Assembly: GCA_037178675.1 (NCBI GenBank)
Contig: JAYMGJ010000197.1
Span: 1 to 37,239 of the forward strand
DNA: 37,239 nt
DNA from: Scleroderma bovista
Taxonomy: Eukaryota > Basidiomycota > Agaricomycetes > Boletales > Sclerodermataceae
Reading direction: 5' to 3'
This document shows positions 1-8,540 of this stretch, piece by piece. Position 1 is the stretch's first letter; each line of letters starts with the position of its first letter. Below the pieces are notes generated by a model. The model had not been told where the DNA came from. It searched no databases and saw only the letters and a list, made by a program, of their open reading frames with translations. The translations under genes were made by a program, and so were the position numbers.

Positions 1-600
1 TGCCCGACTACATAGTTGTCACCACATTGAGGGCTTGCTTCATTCTCTGGGATACCACATTCATAACCTGTGACTTTGAAATATACTTGCAAGGTTTCCC
101 CACATAGCTATATAACACCTTTACTAGGGCCCATCTAATGCTATGGGACATCATACCCATATGCTGGCCACCCTGACTATATAAATGACACTGACTCCAG
201 GGCCTGCTCATAGTCATGGGACACCACCCCCATGGCTTGCTACTCTGAAGGGTACACCCTATATGCAGCCCATTGGGAAGCAAGGGACACTATATATGCG
301 GCTTTACACCAAGGCCAGGGCAACAACCCTACAGCCCAATAAAACATATGGGACACACCATTCTATCAGCCCACCAACAGAAACAGGACACCAATTCCAC
401 AGCTTGATGCAAAGTATGCAACACTGGCACTGCAGCCCTTCTATTCATTTGCATGGCTAGGGCTCCATAGTAGAATAGAGTACACCATCTCCAGGGCCCC
501 CTGATCCTATAGATGATCATGTTCCTGGGGCTGTCATGTAATAATGGGACACCATCATAGTGGGCTTGACACATTGTGAGACACCAATTTAGTGTATGGT
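1..600. repeat. Degenerate ~33-bp tandem repeats
   Basis: This stretch is built from diverged units of about 32-35 bp. Each has a GGGACACCA-like core, then an ATG(C/G)-containing segment and a GGCTT/AGCCC-like end. Clear cores lie near 148, 218, 284, 350 and 547. Similar, more diverged units reappear at about 1020-1180, on the far side of the 76-bp minisatellite. Arrays like this next to a Tnp2-type transposase resemble the subterminal repeats of CACTA/EnSpm transposons, where the transposase or a partner protein binds; that role is inferred. The left end of the element was not found and may lie outside the window. Confidence 0.55.
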
Positions 601-644
601 TCTTTGGCCACATTGCTGCAACTACTACCCTAGTCCTTTGCCGC

Positions 645-1000
645 AATGCCATGGCGGCTGCCCTGCTGCAATCATTCAGCCTCAATGCCGTGGCAACCCT
701 GTGGCATTCACCTCTGGCCACATTGCTATGGCAGTGCCCTGCTGCAATCATTCAGCCTCAATGTTGCAGCAACCCTGTGGCATTCACCTCTGGCTGCATT
801 GCTACGGCAGCGCCCTGCTGCAATCATTCGGCCTCAATGCCATGGCAACCCTGTGGCATTTACTTCTGGCTGGCGGCTGCCCTGCTGCAATCATTCGGCC
901 TCAATGCCGCGGCAACCCTGTGGCATTCACCTCTGGCCGCATTGCTATGGCGGCTGCCCTGCTGCAATCATTCGGCCTCAATGCCGGCTGCATAAGGCCC
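645..1000. repeat. Minisatellite, ~76-bp unit, about 4.6 copies
   Basis: A GC-rich unit beginning CCCTGCTGCAATCATTC recurs at 661, 737, 813, 880 and 957, so the spacings are 76, 76, 67 and 77 bp. The third copy has lost about 9-10 bp. Copies differ by a few substitutions, mostly C/T and G/A. Since 76 is not a multiple of three and the unit lacks stops, three overlapping + frames stay open across it; these are not genes. It lies inside the ~33-bp repeat field and about 430 bp upstream of the transposase start. Confidence 0.85.
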
Positions 1001-1429
1001 TTTTGCCACAGTCCATTCTGATCTAGTGTACCAGTGTGTCAGCCCACTGATATTGCTTGGTGACAACCTCTCCATGAGCCACCAATATTGCATGGTGAAA
1101 CTGCTTACATTAGCCCACTCGTATGGCATGGGGATGCGCCATAGCTGGGCCCTATCCCAGCTGGCCATGTAGAACGGCCAATTGTCAGCTTCGTCTGTCC
1201 GTGTTGTATGGGACAATGCAGGTGCATTATGTGTCTTAATGACGCGTAGTGAGATCTTATCAGCACCCCGCTCTCTTGACATCACCTGCCCTCCCTCGCT
1301 CTCTCGATGCCGGGTCGCAACACTACAAGGCTTCGGCAATGCTATTGCACAACTCATGAATGCTATGGGGCGCTTGTACCAGCTCATGTCGCAGCTAGCC
1401 ATACACGATCAGATCTACGTGAAAAAACT

Positions 1430-4400
1430 ATGGTGACACAGTCGCAGCTGCGTGTTACAGGGAACAGGGTTATGCCAACGGCTGTTGAAGACATTGGTCC
1501 GGTCTCACGAACCTTCCCGCACCCTATATATGCACCTTCACCACCACTTTCTCCCGATGTCGTGTTCCCAGATCCACCACGCATTTCAACTAGCCCTGTT
1601 GAACAAGAAATGCTTGACCATGGTACTCTGACAGGCGAGGACGTTGACATTCTGACCTTTGGCAGTGCACTACCGAACTTAGGGCCCAATTTCCATAGCC
1701 CGGAGGCCCTCGCGTCTGCTGTCGATTACTTCCAGGAGTACAACGCCAGGATGTCTGCTGGCTCTCGCCCTCTCACTTCATTTGAAGCTCACCATCTTCC
1801 CTCTGACCCAGAACACCGGGCTTTTGAACGCCAGCTTGCACAGATCGCAGAGGAGGTTTGTCAGGGGCAGAACGGTCCCCTGGGTGATGGCCTGTCCCCA
1901 GAACTCGGAAATCTGTCCTATGAAGATGGTTCTTGGTTCCATCATGACGAAATCAACGATACTTTTGAAGCAGAGACACCAGATGAAGTTCCCCATCATG
2001 GAGTCGATGAAGACGATTCCGATCCATTCTTAATTGATGAAGAGGTGCGATCCGACAACATCGACTTTGCTGACATCCCAGAGCATATTTCTGTCATCCA
2101 TGCTGTCGTATCCTGGCTCCATCTCCAGTTTCACCTCCCACGAATCGCCTGCAATGCGCTCTTGGCCATTTTCACCCTCGTTTTACTGTTTTTCAACCCA
2201 TCTACCCCCCCTCCATTCACCACTCTCCAGTCTGGGAATCGCCTACTCGGAGTCAATAAACCTGTCCACACTTTACCGGTCTGCCCGACTTGTCACGATG
2301 TATACCCACCAGCCACGTCACCGCTTTGTCATGATACTTGCACCTCCTGCAATGTTGATCTTTTCCTTCCAGGGCAGACTCAGCGGGGTAATGCCCGTGC
2401 ACTGAAGACACCTGTTGTTAAATACCCTTACCTTCCTCTCTCTGAGCAGATCGCCTCCATCCTCAAGATCCCTGGCATTGAGGCTACTCTTGACGAGTGG
2501 CGAGTCAAGCCACGCACCTCTGGCACATATGTGGACATATTCGATGGCGACATTTGTCGTTCCAAACTCAAAGGTCCAGATGGCAAGCTATTCTTCTCGA
2601 ACAAAGTAGATGAATGCCATGGTCCTAATGGAGAACTTCATTTGGGTGTGAACCTGGGCATCAATTGGTATGTTTTTCTCATTGATGTCATGACTGAAAG
2701 CACGATGTTATAGGTTTTCATACATTCGGAGCAATATCGCACCATCTCACTCATCGGCTCCCACTTCATTCTCGATTTGCAATCTACCACCCGAGTACAG
2801 GTAACTTGGTTATACTTACTCTTGCTTACACGTAACTCCATCCTTGACAGATATCGCACAGCAAATTTGATGTGCACAAGTATTATGCCCGGTCCAAAGG
2901 AACAAACACCCGACGAGGTACAGCGCTACCTTCGACCTATTGTCTCTGATCTCTTGCGGCTCTGGAAGTATGGTATCAAAGTCCCGACTGAGTCTCAGCC
3001 TCAAGGCAAGTCTACGTTATCTTTTTGTGTACATACCTACTCATATACTGTAGGACGACTTGTCCGTGTTGCACTAGTTGCAGTTGTATGCGACAAGCCC
3101 GCCGCACATAAGATAGGAGGATTCGCATCACACTCGCACACCTATTACTGTACAGACTGTTGGATATCCATATCAAGTAAGGGGGATGTGAGCACCTTTC
3201 AGCATGGAGGTATGCAGTCAATCACTTTTACTCTACCCGGCTCACCATAAATTCATAAGCTTTTCTGCCTCGGACCGACACAGAGCAGTGTCGTTTAGGT
3301 GAAGAATATCGAAAACTTGCTACGCCAAACGCAAAGAAGAACTTTGTGAAAGAGTTTGCCACGCGGTACTCTCAGCTTTCGCACCTCCCATACTTCGATT
3401 TGGTACGCCAAATTGTGATAGACCCAATGCACAATTTGTTTCTAGGTGAGTTCCCATCATTCTGCCAATCTTGAACTCATCTTCCGTGCTCAGGTCTAGT
3501 CAAGACGCACTTTTACAGCATATGGATTCAAAGCAAGATATTACGGCCAAACCACGAGCTCACGACACTGCACAACATGCTTGCAGACGTGCGTCACTTC
3601 TCTCCATCTTTAATTACATGGGAAGGTTGTTTATGCTATTCATAGTTTATCGTACCCAGTTCGTGCGGGAAGCTACCCACGGACATCGGGATTCCTGCAG
3701 GCGGGTCTCTGACAGCTGACCAATGGTTACTCCTCGCAACTGTATACGGCCCAATCGTTGTATGTTTTCCATTATCTCACAACGGTGCTTACTCACAGTA
3801 CATGGTCTAGATACCACAGATCTGGAGTGCATATCTCCCGCACAGCGCCTCTGAAGAGGCATTTTCTCATCGTTTCTCTATGGTTGAGAAGGCTGAAGTG
3901 CAAAAGCAACAGGATGCCACCCACAAAGCCAACAACAAAGCGTCACTTGCAGAAGCCAAGAAACATGGAAGAGAAGCTTACGAGGCTGAGAAGGCTCGTA
4001 TCGCCCAGGAGAACATGGTCATCGACGAGGCTAGGAAACAGGAAAGACTGCAACAGGTAGCAGCGAAACAATTAGAAAAGGCACAGAAAGCCGAGGCAAG
4101 GAAGGTGCGTACCGTGTCTGCATATATTTATTGTTCTTGATATGCCCGGTTAGGCTTCGAAAAAGTGGAAGGCGACATCCCAAAATGTCGAAGGTCTGCC
4201 AGAAGGTCAATGACATGGTCCACCACATCCCCCAGGTGATACTACAGGCAACCTCCCTGGTGATACTGAGATGCTGTTCATGCCTCATAACTCTCATACT
4301 TCTGATGTTAACGGTGACCGACTCAGCTTGCACTCTGACGACCCTGCAAACTTTCTCAAGCTTTCGATGGCCATCCGCATTTTAATCAAGCGCACAATTG

Positions 4401-5704
4401 TCGATGATGACATTGACAAAGCCGATCGGTTACTGCGTGAATATAACACTGAGCTAATTAAGGTATGTCTCCAGCTCTACAACAACTCACTTTGGTACTG
4501 TGCTTACATCACTAGCTATATGGATCGGGTGTAATCAAACCGAATCACCATTATTCTACGCACATCAGCGACTGTGCCCGCAACTTTGGCCCCTTGCACG
4601 ACTTCTGGACGTTCTTATTCGAGCGGCTCAACAAGGTCCTAAAGTCGTTCAAAGCGAACAACCACGCAAATGGGGAACTCGAGACGACATTCTTTAAGGA
4701 GTTTCATCGTGCCTGTGAGAGTTCCAGGGTTGTAAGTACTGCTTAGGATACCAGTGTTACACTACTGACTATGGGATCATAGATATACGCTCTGCGTGCC
4801 AATCCTATGAAGTCATTGGGGTCAGAGGCTGCCCAAATCATGCAGAAAGCTACGCATGAGGAACGTGGTACCGTTGCAGGGCTGGGAGCCCTCTGCCAGG
4901 ACCTCGACGAGACTAGTGCTGATGGTAAGTAATCCCTGAGAGACACAGCTCAGTACTATCTGAATGACTACATAGCTGGGCTTACTTACGCGCTGAGTCC
5001 ACGTTGACGGGAGAGCATGTTCTCATCGGAAACTTATTGGCTCCTTGCTCGTGCTCTCAATGCCCGCTTTCCACTTTTGCCCGTGCATTGCCAACACGAA
5101 CGGCCTGCTTCCCCTCACAGTGTCCCCCTCAATCTCAAAGGCATCTTCTACGACTATGTTGTGATCGATGGAAAACGGTTTCATGCCTCAAGAGCAGTCG
5201 GTACTCAACGGTCTTCACTCGTTCATGTTAGGATACCAGGTCAAGTTACCGTGCACGCTTATGGTGAAGTACTCGAAATATTCCAGGTTGATCAACACCT
5301 ACGTGATGGAAAACGGGTGCTGTGGTTTGCACGCATGTGATGGTTTAAGCCATACCAAGGGAATCAAAGGACGATTTGGGACGATTTGTGAGTTATCTTA
5401 ATTACATATCACTTGCGCTGACAGCCTGGAGTCCTGCATTGGGTGTGCGCTTGTGGGAGCTCGGAGAATACCAAACATTAGAGTCTTGGCTGCCCTCACT
5501 TGTGGATTTGGACTGGATTGGTAATTTATTGGCACTAACAGTGGTATCGGTCGGAGAGGATCGGCGCAAGGTCTGGGCAACAGTAGACCTTGCAAAGGTA
5601 TGTATCAATGTGGACAGTCTACCATGCTAACACCGTGCATTATCTAGTGACAAAAGCTCAACGTCAATGTGTACAAGCGTCCTCAACATATTAATGGTAA
5701 CTAA
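1430..5704 (+). pseudogene. Tnp2-family transposase, 14 exons, broken by TGA stops and a frameshift
   Basis: The spliced model matches fungal Tnp2-type transposases, cut-and-paste enzymes of CACTA/EnSpm elements. Exons: 1430-2667, 2714-2800, 2851-3005, 3054-3209, 3260-3445, 3494-3588, 3646-3759, 3811-4104, 4154-4462, 4516-4731, 4783-4924, 4976-5387, 5425-5597, 5648-5704. An N-terminal acidic region is followed by a Cys-rich module (CPTCHDV, CTSCNV; exon 1). Family blocks then follow in order: GVNLGINW, IMPGPKEQTPDEVQRYL, CDKPAAHKIGGFASHSH, IDPMHNLFLG, IPAGGSLTADQWLLLAT, a charged coiled-coil-like stretch (exon 8), FWTFLFERLNKVLKSFKANN, AYGEVLEIFQVDQHL. In-frame TGA codons lie at 4211-4213, 5005-5007 and 5338-5340. 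A one-base frame change near 5450 explains why the exon total is one base off a multiple of three. The TGA at 5648 may be the true stop or a fourth lesion, since the frame continues 18 codons to a TAA at 5702. Intron 3 (3006-3053) has a GC donor. The ATG at 1430 was chosen as the first one that keeps the N-terminal frame. Confidence 0.85.
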
Positions 5705-5798
5705 AAATTGAACTTATCAATACTTGCAGTAATAAAACCATATCAACGCGGAAGACTCGATAACTGAACGAGAGCAAGAAATAAGAGCACGCACGACC

Positions 5799-7933
5799 TT
5801 AAATATCCTCTTCTATCTGGGCCTGACTTTGCAGATACTCGTCCAGCTCCCTCAAATAGTCAACGTCAGCATCATACAACTCTTCTTTTTTCACGCGGGA
5901 ATAGAATCCTGCGAGCCAGTCAATGCCTTCAAGTTCAATAAACTCCATTTCAGGATGCTTTTGGTGCCAGCCTTCATCAACCATTGCCTTAATCACGGGC
6001 TTCTGTGGTGGCGCGTTGTTCAAGTACTTTGGAGCAAGATCAAAAACCCATTTGTGATCCTTTCTAGTAGTCCTTCGACGCTTGGGCGGATGTTCATGAT
6101 CTTTGGCAGGTTCACTGTTCGGTTCGTCCTGTACCTTGGCACGAAGAGTAAGCCAGTGGAGAAATGCAACATACTAAGTAGGAAAAGGTGGTAAGTTACT
6201 CTTACAGACCCGAAAACTATTGACTTACATCTATGCTTCGCCAGGCATGTCCCACAACCTTTTTTGCATCCTTGCCAACCTCTGCATTCTTCCTTCGTTG
6301 GCAAGTATCATCACTCTCCTCCTTGCATGTCAAAATTTCGGATCCTAGGTCACTTTCAATGAGCGCTTCTGCTCCCTTGTTACCAGTCTGGTTTTGATAT
6401 TGCGAGGCTGCTTTGCGTCGTGACACTGCAGCCTACAGCGTGGCATATGGATTCAGGTAACTATTCCTCAGAAACACATGTACTTACTGTGGTGCGGCGG
6501 GCTTGTCACCGAGTCTGCACCTTCCTTGCTTCCACCTGTTCCCTTCCTTCCTCTGTTGCAAGCTCTTTTACCCTCTTGTGGACAGATCGGAAATATGTCG
6601 TGGCGCAAGCATGGATTATCTTCTCGTCAAAGGATTCATCAGGTAGGGTGCGGGTGTTGGTGTTTGTCCTCTGATTCTGTCGTTTTTCAGGTAAGTGTCT
6701 ATGACGATTAATCTGCGATGAAGTAATGGTACCTGCTCGTTTTTATAGACACGGTCAGCAACTTCGCTGATGAATTTAGCATTCACACTGTCGCAGACAT
6801 CACCTAGCCAGTTCGGATGCCAAATCTCCACGCCATTACTCGAGACCTCAAAAGGTTGCTTGTTGTCAAGTGGCTTGACAGCCTCGAGGGCCACAATGTG
6901 GTCTGTTTTTGTACCATCGCACTCGATTCCGCACAATTTGCAGAAGAGTGGCTGCAGAATGGACTGTAAACTAATGTGAGTGCCAATACAAGCCACTGGA
7001 ATAGAGTGCTAATGCATACTTTGAGAACCGAATGATCATTCGACCTTGTTTTCGAAGGCTTCTGATCCGCTTTTCCCTCAACCTTGCTAACAAGCTCCTC
7101 GACTTTTGTAAGGCGAGCAGCGAAGGACCTGTTCTCATCCTTGACACTAGTGAGTTCGTTTGTCAGAGTGACATTTGCTTCGCTGAGGCGTTCGACACTA
7201 GCTGTTAGGTGCGCAACGACTGCATTAAGACTAGTCTTGCTGCTCTCATGTTCGTAATGTTCGTCTGTCACATAGGACCCCCTTCGAGAATACGACCCTG
7301 AGTACAGAGTACTACTCTGATAATCTTCCATTGGTGTTTCGCTGCGTCCTCGACCAACCGATCGACCACTGTACAGTGACAAGGGTGCATGGTTACGGGT
7401 GGTCTCACCGCTATGGTAAGGAGTAAAACCTACACCTTGACTCGACTGATTCCCTCCTGAAAAGCGATAGGAGGATCCTTCGAGTGAATTGTCGGGAATA
7501 TCAGTAGGATCCACTGGGTCATCGAAATCAGGGAAGGAATAGTCAGGGGAGAAGATCTTTGGTTGACACAAGGTAAGTTAGTGTCCAATGAAGCAAGATT
7601 CATACTGACTGATGCACCACGGTGTCTTTGTTGTGTAGTAGGTCCGAACGAATCGTCTAGTCCACTGGCGTCTGGCCCACTACGCATCCCAAAACCACGT
7701 TGAGACGGCTGAGGTGTGTGGGGATTGCCTTGTCCGATGGCTCCTTGACTCGGCAAGGGTGGCGACCCAGACTGCCCGCTCCGGTGGAACTGTCGCTGTG
7801 GTCCAGCGCCACAAAGTCCCGACGGCGTCTGCGGTATGTGAGTCAAAAGAGGCCTGCGTGCACCACTATCTTGGTTCATCGAGGACTGGGTTCCAGGTGG
7901 AGCGCCGCCGCTCGGTTGGCGCTGGGAGTACAT
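5799..7933 (-). pseudogene. Companion protein of the Tnp2 transposon, six exons, one in-frame TGA
   Basis: Exons on the minus strand: 7933-7610, 7556-7020, 6963-6733, 6670-6488, 6432-6229, 6173-5799. The introns are 53, 56, 62, 55 and 55 bp, all phase 0, and the model totals 618 codons including the stop. Residues 1-108 are rich in Gln, Gly, Pro and Ser. Around residues 215-270 comes a heptad-like coiled coil (LTASVERLSEANVTL onward). Exon 3 has a CKLCGIEC pair and an HPNWLGDVCD block. Exon 4 is Lys/Arg/Glu-rich, and exon 6 has a basic PPKRRRTTRK stretch, possibly a nuclear signal, before an acidic C-terminus. The frame is open except for TGA at 6508-6506 (codon 419), followed by QARRTT in the same frame. 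I recall similar proteins beside fungal transposases but can name no function; an accessory DNA-binding or transposition factor is inferred. The first donor (GTCAGT) is the weakest splice call. Confidence 0.65.
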
Positions 7934-8118
7934 GCTACACTAGCACGTACTGCTACTTGGAGGACAGGAGGGAGCAGAGAGGGGCGATGGGAGGGAGGGT
8001 TTTTTTTTGAAAGCATTTTCGAAGCACTGGCTGCAGCTAGCATCCCGACTGTATCCAGATCTTACTACTCTCGAAAACACGACTGAAATCGAAAGAATCA
8101 TTGATACTAATCTGATGT
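7934..8118. other. Upstream region of the companion gene, cut by the retrotransposon
   Basis: These 185 bp lie between the companion gene's ATG and the 5' target duplication. They include a run of eight T's near 8001-8008 on the + strand. No clear TATA box or transposon end is visible. The native sequence resumes after 17548, so any promoter of the companion gene has been moved about 9.4 kb away or replaced by the LTR, which is transcribed in the opposite direction. Confidence 0.4.
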
Positions 8119-8123
8119 GAATC
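8119..8123. repeat. Target site duplication, left copy (GAATC)
   Basis: GAATC directly precedes the TGTGAC start of the 5' LTR and is repeated exactly after the 3' LTR at 17544-17548. A perfect 5-bp duplication is the integrase footprint of a Ty3/Gypsy-type insertion. It shows that the two LTRs belong to one insertion event and have not been recombined. Confidence 0.95.
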
Positions 8124-8359
8124 TGTGACAGTTCAACCATTCAGGCGTTCACACTCGGCCGAATGTCAAAGGTGTCATCTATATATCATATCTCATATAC
8201 CTGTTCCGTATCCTCCCGCACCTTAGTATAAGTAGCTACTCGCGCTCCCTGTAATCCCCCCGGTCTTTCTCATCCGAATAAGAGACATCTGTCTGGAATT
8301 CCTGAGTGAAGATCTTAGTGTGCCGGTATCCATAGTATCCACTACTGGAGAACGTCACA
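8124..8359 (+). repeat. 5' LTR
   Basis: 236 bp, starting TGTGACAG and ending GTCACA, so the ends form a short inverted repeat with TG...CA termini. It differs from the 3' LTR at LTR positions 7 (A here, G there), 33 (C here, T there) and about 231 (G here, A there). At each, one copy has CG and the other TG or CA. The 7-bp inverted ends would be perfect if positions 7 and 231 both kept their CpG form, which suggests each LTR has lost one. Confidence 0.95.
8227..8232 (+). promoter_or_regulatory. Probable TATA box of the LTR promoter (TATAAG)
   Basis: TATAAG lies about 104 bp into the LTR, in an otherwise GC-richer part, with pyrimidine-rich sequence 25-45 bp downstream where transcription could start. 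The same motif is in the 3' LTR at 17411-17416. A second AT-rich stretch (TATATATCATATC) lies near 8180. Promoter use is inferred from position only. Confidence 0.45.
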
Positions 8360-8540
8360 TATTTTTTTCCGAGACTCTACTCTCTCAAAACTCTTACTCT
8401 CTATCTCTAAAAACCCTTCGTTCGCGCTTCCCGCTATTTGACGTGGACCGGATCCCCCACCGTGCAAATCAAAGGAACGCCAAACGAAACTTGTCAATCA
8501 ACATCTACCTCTATCGCCTACGAAACCCTATAAAACAAGA
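8360..8540 (+). other. Untranslated leader between 5' LTR and Gag, no visible tRNA primer site
   Basis: A tRNA primer binding site normally starts TGG within a few bases of the LTR. Here the LTR is followed by TATTTTTTTCCGAGACTC, with no TGG and no clear match to a tRNA 3' end. I also found no complement to the LTR that would suggest Tf1-like self-priming. The leader is T/C-rich and ends at the Gag ATG (8541). How minus-strand synthesis starts is unknown from this sequence. Confidence 0.5.

Larger units (their letters stand above)
1430..7933. mobile_element. Tnp2-type (CACTA/EnSpm-like) DNA transposon, decayed
   Basis: Two convergent multi-exon genes, a Tnp2-type transposase (+) and a companion of unknown function (-), face each other with about 95 bp between their 3' ends. 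This is read as the coding core of one two-gene DNA transposon, with the repeats at 1-1200 as its left subterminal region. The coordinates cover only the coding core: no terminal inverted repeats or target duplication were found. The right end probably lies beyond 7933 and may have been split by the retrotransposon at 8124-17543. Both genes carry stops, so this copy should not be autonomous. Confidence 0.6.

Noticed and set aside
576..1026. Three overlapping + strand open frames of about 130 codons
   Set aside because: They are the 76-bp minisatellite read in three frames; the repeat has no stops and shifts frame with every unit.
1321..1330. CACTACAAGG as the left terminus of a CACTA element
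   Set aside because: No inverted partner (CCTTGTAGTG) was found anywhere downstream and the repeat field extends to its left, so it is probably chance.
7700..8086. Plus-strand open frame of 128 codons
   Set aside because: Antisense to exon 1 and the upstream region of the companion gene, with no family resemblance.
8346..8359. TGGAGAACGTCACA as a tRNA primer binding site
   Set aside because: It is present in both LTRs, so it belongs to the LTR and does not follow it.
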